Assembly: GCA_015521775.1 (NCBI GenBank)
Contig: WANN01000020.1
Span: 1-40,978 of the forward strand
Direction of reading: 5' to 3'
Length of the DNA stretch: 40,978 bases
Source: Thermoproteaceae archaeon
GTDB lineage: Archaea > Thermoproteota > Thermoprotei > Thermoproteales > Thermoproteaceae
The notes below the pieces were generated by a model. It worked only from the letters and a program-made list of their open reading frames with translations, was not told the origin of the DNA and did no database searches. Of this stretch, positions 13,731 to 20,489 are shown piece by piece (position 1 is the first letter of the stretch; the number at the start of each line of letters is the position of its first letter). The position numbers and the translations under genes were made by a program.

Positions 13731-15374
13731 ATGGGTAAGGCGGCCGTACTCGGCATAATTCTGGTGGTCATCGCCGTGGCGCTGATAGGCATGTTCATGA
13801 GCCAGCAGGGTCCCCCACCGGCGGCGCCTCAAACCCCTACGGAGGCACCAGCCGAGGAGCAGACCCCTAGGGAGGCCGCGGAGACGCCGACGCCCGCCGA
13901 GGGGCCCAGATACGCGGAGGAGATAAGGATAGCCATAGGCATAGACCTGGACACGGTGGACCCCCACGGCCAGACCACGACGCTGGTGTACAACATAATG
14001 AGGCACGTCTATGAGACGCTCCTCTGGTACGACGAGGAGGGCAACGTGATTCCGTGGCTGGCGACCAGGTGGGAGGTGTCCGATGACGGGCTAACCTACA
14101 CCTTCTACCTCAGGGAAGGCGTCAAGTTCCACGACGGGAGCGAGCTGGACGCCGAGACCGTGTGCCTAAACGTGGAGCGCTGGATAAACCCAGACGCCAG
14201 GGTGCCCCTTAGGTCCCAGCTGGGCCCCGTCAAGGGGTGTAATGCCGTGGACAAGTACACCGTTGAGATAACCCTCGAGAAGCCCTACGCGCCGTTCCTC
14301 AGGGCCATAGCGTCGTACCTCATGATAACGTCGAGGCCCACCCTTGAAAGGTTCGGGGCAGACGTAATAACGGAGCCCGTGGGGACCGGCCCCTACAGGT
14401 TCGTGAGGTGGGAGAAGGGGAAGGAGATAGTGCTCGAGAGGTTCGAGGACTACTGGGGCGATGTTCCCCCCACCAGGAGGCTCGTGTGGCAGATATTCCC
14501 GGAGGCCGGGACTAGGCTGGCCGCCCTGAGGGCCGGCGACGTGGACGCTGCCTTCCTGCCGCCGGCCTCGGAGTACCCCAAGCTCAAGGACGACCCCAAC
14601 TTCAAGGTGTACTCGCCGGTGACCACTAGGGTCATATTCATAGCGCTTCTCCCCAAGGGCCCCCTCAACGACGTGAGGGTCCGCCAGGCCATAAACTACG
14701 CCGTGGACAAGGAGGCCATAGTGCGCAACGTGCTTTTCGGCCTTGGGCAGCCGCTCGACGCCCCCATACCGCCCTTCTTCTTCGGGTACTGCCCACAGGA
14801 GCCGTACGAGTACAATCCCGAGAGGGCGAGGCAGCTCCTGGCCGAGGCTGGGTACCCCAACGGGTTCAGGATGGTCCTCCTGCACCCGACGGGCAGGTAC
14901 CTGAACGACAAGCAGATAGCCGAGGCCCTCCAGGGCTACCTGGGCCAGGTGGGCATACAGGTCGAGCTGAGGACCATGGACTGGCCGTCCTACGTGGCCG
15001 AGATACTCAAGCCCAACGTGGATGAGATCGGGGGCGACGCGATACTGATAGGGTGGGGCCCCCTGGTAGCCGACGCCCACTTCACCATGTACGCCCAGTT
15101 CCACTCCAAGGAGGCGCCGCCCAACGGGCTGCAGCTGGCCAGGTACAGCAACCCCGAGGTGGACAGGCTCCTCGACGCGGCCCTCTCGGAGCTGGACGAG
15201 GAGAGGCGCCGCCAGCTCTACTGTGACGCCATCCGCATAATATGGAGGGACGCCCCGTGGATATTCCTCCACGCCCAGAGGTACTTCATGGCCACAAGTA
15301 ACAAGGTGAGGGACGTAATGGTGTTCGTGGACGGGGAGGAGTTCTTCTTCCACAGGGCCTACAAGGAGGAGTAG
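13731..15374 (+). CDS. dppA: peptide-binding protein of the ABC importer (DppA/OppA family, SBP_bac_5)
   Basis: A 547-residue exported binding protein. A hydrophobic anchor (about residues 5-24) is followed by a Pro/Thr/Glu/Ala-rich linker (about 25-58), probably a glycosylated spacer as in other crenarchaeal binding proteins. The family signature follows as RWEVSDDGLTYTFYLREGVK FHDG-like sequence, then TGPYRFVRWEKG, VRQAINYAVDKEAIV and ARQLLAEAGYPNGF. There is no C-terminal membrane helix. It is separated from dppBCDF by the amidohydrolase gene and has its own leaderless promoter, which permits binding protein excess over permease. Confidence 0.92.
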   Translation: MGKAAVLGIILVVIAVALIGMFMSQQGPPPAAPQTPTEAPAEEQTPREAAETPTPAEGPRYAEEIRIAIGIDLDTVDPHGQTTTLVYNIMRHVYETLLWYDEEGNVIPWLATRWEVSDDGLTYTFYLREGVKFHDGSELDAETVCLNVERWINPDARVPLRSQLGPVKGCNAVDKYTVEITLEKPYAPFLRAIASYLMITSRPTLERFGADVITEPVGTGPYRFVRWEKGKEIVLERFEDYWGDVPPTRRLVWQIFPEAGTRLAALRAGDVDAAFLPPASEYPKLKDDPNFKVYSPVTTRVIFIALLPKGPLNDVRVRQAINYAVDKEAIVRNVLFGLGQPLDAPIPPFFFGYCPQEPYEYNPERARQLLAEAGYPNGFRMVLLHPTGRYLNDKQIAEALQGYLGQVGIQVELRTMDWPSYVAEILKPNVDEIGGDAILIGWGPLVADAHFTMYAQFHSKEAPPNGLQLARYSNPEVDRLLDAALSELDEERRRQLYCDAIRIIWRDAPWIFLHAQRYFMATSNKVRDVMVFVDGEEFFFHRAYKEE

Positions 15375-15377
15375 CCC

Positions 15378-15758
15378 CTACCTGAACAGGACCCTCCAGG
15401 TACAGGAAGTTTTTTCGGCTCTGGCTATGCGTCGCCGCAGTCCCTCCACGTAGTCCTCCCCGTACAGTACGACCCCTTCCACGAGCGCCGAGATGACGGC
15501 CGGGTTGAGGTTCCCGAGCCCCTCGACGAGTTCTGCCGGCGTGTACCCGAGCGGCTCGAGGCCGGGACACGACATGGCCATTAGGTTGCGGAGCCGCTCC
15601 AGGAAGGGCTCCCCGAAGTCCGCCACTACCAGTACGTCCCAGTCGCTCCACGGCTTCCAGTCTCCCCTGGCCCTAGAGCCGTACAGTATCACCGCGTGGG
15701 TGTTCCACCTGGCCCTGACCCTGGCCACGAACTCGTCAAGGCAACCTCTCCCTGACAT
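15378..15758 (-). CDS. HEPN-associated nucleotidyltransferase (MNT type)
   Basis: A 126-residue nucleotidyltransferase with GS at residues 27-28 and the metal-binding DWD at 39-41 in LYGSRARGDWKPWSDWDVLVV; the ten-residue spacing matches the family. The C-terminal part contains a LVEGVVLYGEDYVEGLRRRI helix. The ATG at 15758 lies 23 nt inside the upstream HEPN gene; a longer frame with 7 more residues is less likely. Together with HEPN it forms the second such pair in the window, here in HEPN-first order and of the classical GSx10DxD type. The 3' end lies 3 nt from that of dppA, on the opposite strand. Confidence 0.85.
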   Translation of the reverse strand: MSGRGCLDEFVARVRARWNTHAVILYGSRARGDWKPWSDWDVLVVADFGEPFLERLRNLMAMSCPGLEPLGYTPAELVEGLGNLNPAVISALVEGVVLYGEDYVEGLRRRIARAEKTSCTWRVLFR

Positions 15759-16113
15759 AGTCAAGCACCATGCGTGCACATTCCAACGCTCTCCTGCTGG
15801 TCTCCTCGTCGTACGCCTCGTGGGGAGCGCCGGCGGGATGGGCGTTGGGGTAGCGGCTGGGTATGTAGTGCATGTCCAGCTCGCGGGCGCAATGCATAAG
15901 GGCGCCTTCCCCGACGCCGGCCCTTGTCAACAGCTCCCTTACGCTGTGTCCCCAGGGACCCTCATTCATGGCGTATAGAAGCGCCTTGGCCGCCTTCTCG
16001 GCCGCCTGCTGGGCGTAGAACGCCGCTGCGTTGTATCTGCGGGACGAGTGGAGAATCTCAGCGGTCTCGTAGTCCCATACGGCCTCTGAGTACCACCTTT
16101 CCCATTCACCCAC
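15736..16113 (-). CDS. HEPN domain protein
   Basis: A 125-residue helical protein with the HEPN pattern: a W-x-x-A-x-x-D-Y-E-TAEIL first helix, then YNAAAFYAQQAAEKAAKALL, and after a loop GHSVRELLTRAG. The C-terminal helix has SRRALECARMVLDYVRERL. HEPN proteins of this group pair with minimal nucleotidyltransferases; some pairs act as toxin-antitoxin or nucleotide-transfer modules. I do not see an intact Rx4-6H RNase motif, so catalytic activity is uncertain. The GTG at 16113 has a TATA box about 24-26 nt upstream, shared with the divergent TatD-like gene. Confidence 0.85.
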   Translation of the reverse strand: MGEWERWYSEAVWDYETAEILHSSRRYNAAAFYAQQAAEKAAKALLYAMNEGPWGHSVRELLTRAGVGEGALMHCARELDMHYIPSRYPNAHPAGAPHEAYDEETSRRALECARMVLDYVRERLP

Positions 16114-16130
16114 GAAGGGGCCTACTTAAA

Positions 16131-16142
16131 GCCTTATATATT
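16131..16142. promoter_or_regulatory. shared symmetric TATA element for HEPN and TatD-like genes
   Basis: One A/T-rich element, GCCTTATATATT, lies midway in the 46-nt gap between the GTG at 16113 (minus) and the ATG at 16160 (plus). It is about 24 nt from each start codon and reads as a TATA box on both strands. Confidence 0.65.
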
Positions 16143-16159
16143 CGCCTGCACCGGGCCGT

Positions 16160-17017
16160 ATGGCCGTGGCCGACAACCATGCCCACGTGAACGAGTTCAC
16201 GGGGCTAGGCCCCACCGAGGTCGCCAGGAGGTTCAGGAGGAGTGGGGGGAGGTTCATGGTGGTTGTGAGCCTCCTCACGTGGAGCCTCGGCTTGCAGCCA
16301 GGCGAGAAGGCGAGCGTTGAAAGGCTCTACGAGTACACTGTGCGGAGCGCTGCCAGGGTGAGGGGCGAGGGGGTGGGGTCCGTGGCTGTGGTTGGCTTAC
16401 ACCCGGCAGAGTGCTATAGGCTTGTCGAGATGGGGTGGCCCATCGAGAAGGTGGAGGACTTCATGAGGTGGGCCGTGGACTTGGCTGGGCGCCTGATACG
16501 GGAGGGGGCGGCGGTGGGTATTGGGGAGATTGGGAGGCCGCACTGGCCCGTGCCCCCAGAGGTGAGGGCGCTCTGCGACAGGGTCATGGAGTACGGCATT
16601 GGCATTGCCAGGGACCTGGACGCCGTGGTTCACCTGCACCTGGAGCGGGAGGGGGAAAACACGCTGCTGAGCGTGGCCGAGATCGCTAGGCGTGCCGGGG
16701 CAAGGCCGTACAGGGTGGTCATGCATCACGCCGAGCCGTCCGTGGTGGTCGGCGCATGGGAGCGGGGGCTCGTGCCCAGCGTCCCCGTGGGGCGCAGGGG
16801 AGAGTTCGAGGAGGCGGCCGGCATGGGCCCCATGTTCGTGGTGGAGAGCGACTTCATCGATGATAATAGGAGGCCTGGCGCCGTGATACCGCCGTGGACC
16901 ATGGCGGCGAAGCTCCTCCGCGCCGTGGAACAGGGCCGCATCTCAGGCGACTTCCTTAGGGCTATATGCGTGGACAACATGGTGCGCCTGTACGGCGATG
17001 CGGCTGCGCCTACGTGA
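16160..17017 (+). CDS. TatD-like metal-dependent hydrolase
   Basis: A 285-residue protein of the TatD/amidohydrolase-like TIM-barrel type. Probable metal ligands are His7 and His9 in DNHAHV, the Glu in VGIGEIGRPHW, histidines in VVHLHLE and VVMHHAEP, and a terminal acidic residue in VESDFIDD. It ends with a DNMVRLYG motif, which is the C-terminal signature of TatD relatives (xN-x-x-x-L/F). TatD enzymes are Mg-dependent DNases or hydrolases; this archaeal branch is not biochemically defined to my knowledge. Its 3' end overlaps that of the convergent antiporter gene by 8 nt. Confidence 0.8.
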   Translation: MAVADNHAHVNEFTGLGPTEVARRFRRSGGRFMVVVSLLTWSLGLQPGEKASVERLYEYTVRSAARVRGEGVGSVAVVGLHPAECYRLVEMGWPIEKVEDFMRWAVDLAGRLIREGAAVGIGEIGRPHWPVPPEVRALCDRVMEYGIGIARDLDAVVHLHLEREGENTLLSVAEIARRAGARPYRVVMHHAEPSVVVGAWERGLVPSVPVGRRGEFEEAAGMGPMFVVESDFIDDNRRPGAVIPPWTMAAKLLRAVEQGRISGDFLRAICVDNMVRLYGDAAAPT

Positions 17018-18407
17018 GGAAGACCAGCACCGCCAGTAGCGTCGTGAACAGCGTTAGGGCGGCCAACGCCACGAGCCCCCTTTCCAGGGGGATCCCCCTG
17101 ACGCCCCTGAGCACTATGTATACTATGGCCGTTTCCCCCACCGCGAAGAGGGCCCACTCGGGCAGGCCCATGGCCTCGCCGGCCTTTATGAGGGCTGCCA
17201 GGGCCACGGTCACCACGGCCAGCCTAAGGAACCTCAGTATGGGGCTGTACCTGAGCATGAGCACGTCGAGGGCCACGTCGTCTATCGCCCTCTTGAGCCC
17301 CCTAGGCACTATGCTGGCCACAAGCCGCACGAATGGGTCCGCCCTCTCTATGAGGAAGGACGACATGAGGGTCGACGTAACCGTGGCGGAGACCGCGGTT
17401 AGGTACACCAGGCTGTTCACTGGGGCCACGTTTGCTGCCTCTACCGCGACTATCAGCGTGAACTCGCTTATGGGCATGGCGTAGAGGCCAACCCTAGCCG
17501 CCTCCTCCAGGTCCCACCTCCCAGAGACCCACAGGGCCAGGACGTACACCGAGTACCTCACGAAAGTGGCGACTATGCCGAGCGCCGCCGCCAAGGCAAG
17601 CACCTGGCCGCTGGGTATGGGGGCCATGTAGCCTATGCCTATGAAGAATATGGCCAGGAACATCGTGCGGAGGGACCTCATGTCGAAGTGCCTGAAGACG
17701 GGGTGGCCTGAGGCCGCTATGCCCGCCATGAAGCTGCCGAGGGCCAGCGACGTGCCGAGGAACGTGGCTATGCCCGAGAAGAGGAGGGCAGCGCCTATGA
17801 AGAAGACTATGGCCATCTCGTCGCTTATCACCCTCGACGACAGCACCCTCAGCATGTAGGCCAGGCCCAGCAACAGCAGGGACATGCTGAGCGTCCAATA
17901 CGCAGAGAACCCCGTGGTGCTCAGGGCTAGCACCGTTATCGCCACCAGGTCCTCCAATATCAGCACGGAGAACAGCGACGACCTGATGTCCTGCGACACC
18001 TTGTAGTAGTCCAGGAGCGAGTACATGACCACTGTGCTGGACGTGGCGAAGACCAGTATGAGTATCAACGCGTCTATCGCGGAAAGGCCGAGCACCCTCC
18101 AGATGGGCAGCACTATTATCGCCGCCAATATCAGCTCCAGCGAGGCCACCAGCAGGGGGAACATGCTTCCCCCCCTGAAGCCGTACTCCCCGACCTCCCT
18201 CCCCATCTCGAAGGCTATCAGGACGAGGCCCAGGTCCATGAAGAGGTCTATGTAGTCGGGGGGACCCTCCTGGAAAAACTTGAGGGCTATGCCGACAATT
18301 ATGAACGAGAGAACGGGCGCTATCCTGAAGCGCGCTAACAACATCCCCACTATCCCCGCTAACGTCAGCGACACGCCCAGATAGAATACCTCCACAGGTC
18401 CCATCAT
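17010..18407 (-). CDS. CPA2 family cation/proton antiporter (Kef/NapA-like)
   Basis: A 465-residue membrane protein with about twelve hydrophobic segments. CPA2 features are the early LSFIIVGIAL-K-F region, the discontinuous-helix segments ILEDLVAITVLALS near residue 150 and ALGSFMAGIAAS near 220, and FLAIFFIGIGYM. There is no C-terminal TrkA-N/RCK domain, so this is the short NapA-like form. It would exchange Na+ or K+ for H+. A TATA-like ACTATATATTTTG is only about 13-15 nt above the ATG, too close for a leaderless start, so the exact promoter is unclear. Confidence 0.87.
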   Translation of the reverse strand: MMGPVEVFYLGVSLTLAGIVGMLLARFRIAPVLSFIIVGIALKFFQEGPPDYIDLFMDLGLVLIAFEMGREVGEYGFRGGSMFPLLVASLELILAAIIVLPIWRVLGLSAIDALILILVFATSSTVVMYSLLDYYKVSQDIRSSLFSVLILEDLVAITVLALSTTGFSAYWTLSMSLLLLGLAYMLRVLSSRVISDEMAIVFFIGAALLFSGIATFLGTSLALGSFMAGIAASGHPVFRHFDMRSLRTMFLAIFFIGIGYMAPIPSGQVLALAAALGIVATFVRYSVYVLALWVSGRWDLEEAARVGLYAMPISEFTLIVAVEAANVAPVNSLVYLTAVSATVTSTLMSSFLIERADPFVRLVASIVPRGLKRAIDDVALDVLMLRYSPILRFLRLAVVTVALAALIKAGEAMGLPEWALFAVGETAIVYIVLRGVRGIPLERGLVALAALTLFTTLLAVLVFLT

Positions 18408-18460
18408 GAGACCAAAATATATAGTTCACCCATCTCCATGTCCGTTCTAAATTGAATTAC

Positions 18461-18470
18461 ATAAAAAATT
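18461..18470 (-). terminator. possible T-run terminator after the oxidase-linked membrane gene
   Basis: On the minus strand an AATTTTTTAT tract begins about 3 nt after the stop codon ending at 18473. It is the best candidate end for the subunit II operon; no hairpin is needed for archaeal termination. Confidence 0.45.
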
Positions 18471-18472
18471 TC

Positions 18473-19723
18473 TTAGGCTTTATGCCCAGCCGCACGTCCA
18501 GCAAAGTACAACAGGAAAAATGGCAATATAAACGATAGGGCCAGGAAGAGCCACAGGAAGGGGACGGGGCGAAATGCTATGACCCACGGCGCCTCCCTGG
18601 CCTCTGCAAGCACGTCCAGGTCGCCAGGCGAGAGCGCGCGGCCAACCGCCTCCGACGTCCATCGGAGGGCGACATCGTCACCGCACATGCGCCTTAGCCC
18701 CTCAAGGACCTTGGAATGGAGAAGGCCCCACAGCACCTCGCCCGCAGACGTGTTGACGGGGTACGATGGCTGGAAGAGGACCAGCCTAAGGTCGCCCATG
18801 TACCAGGGCACGTCAGCACCGCCAACGACGAACGTGCCTTCCAACATGTCGTCGACGCCGTACGTGCCGGCCACGCGCACCATTGTGGCGCCTATAGATA
18901 CGGTGGCGTTGACGCGGACGGCCACAGTTGGCGGCCCCTCAGGGCCGCAGACCCCCACGACGCCCAGCGACAGTTCCATGAGACCGACTGAGGGCGGATA
19001 TGGGTAGGGCAGCCCGGTTATCACGACTGCCCCGGGCTCCACGAGGGCCAACTTGTACGCGGCGGCCCCGCTGGCGTAAGGATATATGTACGCCAGTAGC
19101 GGCACCAACAGCAGTAGCGGCACGTGCGCTGCATGTATGCGTCCCCTCCCAACTACGGCGCTTCCAACGGCGGCCCCGCCCAGCGCCACGAACAGCAGCC
19201 CCATGGAGGGGCTGGGCAGGGGGGCCAGGCCGAGCCTGGCAATGGCGAGTGAAAACGCCAGCGAGAGGAGGGGAACCAACGCCGTCCTGGAGATGTGGCC
19301 CATGGCCAGCGAGTAGGTCGAGAGGGCGCCGAAGAGCAGCGAGAAGAAGAGTGCCTCGATGTCGACCCCCAGGCCCTCCGCGGCCAGCAGCGCGGTGCCC
19401 GCGCCGTACAGGTATACGGGCACCACCGGCCTACTCGACGTCCTCAGGTACAGGCCCATGAGTATCCCTGCATATACCTGGGATGCCAGGACGAGGGGCA
19501 CCAGGCCCGACAACAGGTACGTGGGGACGAGGAACGCCAGGGGGAGCGCGTGCCTAGGCCGGGGCCTCACATGCGCCAGGCCGGACAACGCAAGGAGCAA
19601 CGCGGCCGACGCAACGTCGCTGCCCCACTCCACTAGGCTCCCCCAGGGGGTGGACTTGTACCTTATGTACCCGGCAACTACAACGTAGAAAAACGTGAGG
19701 GTCCAGAGGAGGCCGGTTATCAA
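18473..19723 (-). CDS. membrane protein of unknown function in the oxidase locus
   Basis: A 416-residue protein that I do not recognise. Residues 1 to about 225 contain seven or eight hydrophobic segments; a hydrophilic region from about 235 to 370, with two cysteines (GVCGPEGPP and MCGDD), follows and probably lies outside the cell; a last hydrophobic helix (about 385-405) and a basic tail close the protein. It starts with TTG directly after the coxB stop codon, so it is almost certainly co-translated with oxidase subunit II. This position suggests a role in assembly of the copper site or in the oxidase complex itself. A short T run ends the operon. Confidence 0.7.
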   Translation of the reverse strand: MITGLLWTLTFFYVVVAGYIRYKSTPWGSLVEWGSDVASAALLLALSGLAHVRPRPRHALPLAFLVPTYLLSGLVPLVLASQVYAGILMGLYLRTSSRPVVPVYLYGAGTALLAAEGLGVDIEALFFSLLFGALSTYSLAMGHISRTALVPLLSLAFSLAIARLGLAPLPSPSMGLLFVALGGAAVGSAVVGRGRIHAAHVPLLLLVPLLAYIYPYASGAAAYKLALVEPGAVVITGLPYPYPPSVGLMELSLGVVGVCGPEGPPTVAVRVNATVSIGATMVRVAGTYGVDDMLEGTFVVGGADVPWYMGDLRLVLFQPSYPVNTSAGEVLWGLLHSKVLEGLRRMCGDDVALRWTSEAVGRALSPGDLDVLAEAREAPWVIAFRPVPFLWLFLALSFILPFFLLYFAGRAAGHKA

Positions 19724-20167
19724 CTATTTGACGATTATTTTGCCCACCATGAGGTAATGCCCTACTCCGCAGTACTCGTTACAGTACACGTTGTATGTGC
19801 CCGGCTTGTCCACCTTTAGCCACAGCACATACGTGAACCCGGGCACCGTGTCGTACTTTATGCCAAGCTCCTTTATGTAGAAGGCATGCACTACGTCTAT
19901 GGACGTCAGCTCCAGCCTGTACAGCTTGCCCCTCTCGATAATCAGCTCGTTTATGGTCTGCGTGCCGTTCGGGTACTCGAATACCCAGGCGAACTGCCTG
20001 CCGTACACCTTTATGGTCTCGTATTCCCCCCCGCTGAACTGTTTCAGCGAGATCGTACCAAAGTTGTCGATCTCGTAGAGGCCCACGGCTGCGACGTACG
20101 CCAGGTAGGCCAACACTAGGGCCGCCCCAAGCACAGTGGCGTACTCGGCGATCTTACTCTTCTCCAT
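19724..20167 (-). CDS. coxB: cytochrome c/quinol oxidase subunit II, CuA domain
   Basis: A 147-residue protein with one N-terminal membrane helix (about 9-30) and a cupredoxin domain. The binuclear CuA ligands are complete: His94 in DVVHAFYIKE, then Cys129, Cys133, His137 and Met140 in YCNEYCGVGHYLMV. The aromatic QFAWVFEYP strand is also present. An intact CuA centre means the enzyme accepts electrons from a cytochrome c or a copper protein rather than directly from quinol. It is short for subunit II, which normally has two membrane helices; the preceding 80-residue gene, overlapping by 14 nt, probably supplies the missing part. Confidence 0.92.
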   Translation of the reverse strand: MEKSKIAEYATVLGAALVLAYLAYVAAVGLYEIDNFGTISLKQFSGGEYETIKVYGRQFAWVFEYPNGTQTINELIIERGKLYRLELTSIDVVHAFYIKELGIKYDTVPGFTYVLWLKVDKPGTYNVYCNEYCGVGHYLMVGKIIVK

Positions 20168-20396
20168 AGCCCTCACGTACACGGAACTTGTACACGAAGA
20201 ATATCATGGTCCCCATGAAGAGGGCCGTCACAACCCCGGCGCCCGTGTACACGATGGTGTAGGTCTCGAACACCACCTCGGAGATGGGCGAAGCGGCCTC
20301 GAAGGGGGGCCTGCCCCAGTTGCCCGCGGCCATCCACACCAGGAATATGCCGAGTATGATAAGTATCCATATAGCAACATCTGCAGCCCTGAGCAT
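20154..20396 (-). CDS. small oxidase subunit resembling the membrane anchor of subunit II
   Basis: An 80-residue protein with two hydrophobic helices (about 8-24 and 50-70). The second helix and the basic end, ALFMGTMIFFVYKFRVREG, resemble the second membrane helix and cytoplasmic exit of ordinary CoxII proteins. It overlaps coxB by 14 nt and heads the operon. I interpret it as the separated N-terminal part of subunit II or a IIa-like subunit. A frameshift in a once-single gene is unlikely, because both products have clean starts and stops and the overlap looks like normal coupling. The ATG at 20396 is leaderless, about 24 nt below a TATA box. Confidence 0.75.
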   Translation of the reverse strand: MLRAADVAIWILIILGIFLVWMAAGNWGRPPFEAASPISEVVFETYTIVYTGAGVVTALFMGTMIFFVYKFRVREGYGEE

Positions 20397-20413
20397 GGGC
20401 CATTGCAGGGAGC

Positions 20414-20426
20414 CAAAATATTAATT
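20414..20426 (-). promoter_or_regulatory. TATA box of the subunit II operon
   Basis: AATTAATATTTTG on the minus strand is centred about 24 nt above the ATG at 20396. Confidence 0.6.
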
Positions 20427-20462
20427 TTTTGCAAAGTTAATTATGGCATAATTAGGAGAAAA

Positions 20463-20471
20463 AATTTATAT
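20463..20471 (+). promoter_or_regulatory. TATA box of the fused oxidase gene
   Basis: AATTTATAT is centred about 23 nt above the ATG at 20490, which marks the oxidase start and excludes most of the open frame upstream. Confidence 0.6.
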
Positions 20472-20489
20472 CGGATGCTACGGCAACAC

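Noticed and set aside
14166-15353. 395-codon minus-strand frame inside dppA
   Set aside because: Complement of a clear peptide-binding protein; no motif or promoter.
17494-18429. 311-codon minus-strand frame overlapping the antiporter in another frame
   Set aside because: It is the same strand in a shifted frame with Gly/His/Pro-rich composition; the antiporter frame shows the expected membrane helices.
20154-20182. Frameshift splitting one subunit II gene
   Set aside because: Both products have plausible starts and stops, the small protein has its own leaderless promoter, and the 14-nt overlap resembles the operon overlaps elsewhere in the window.
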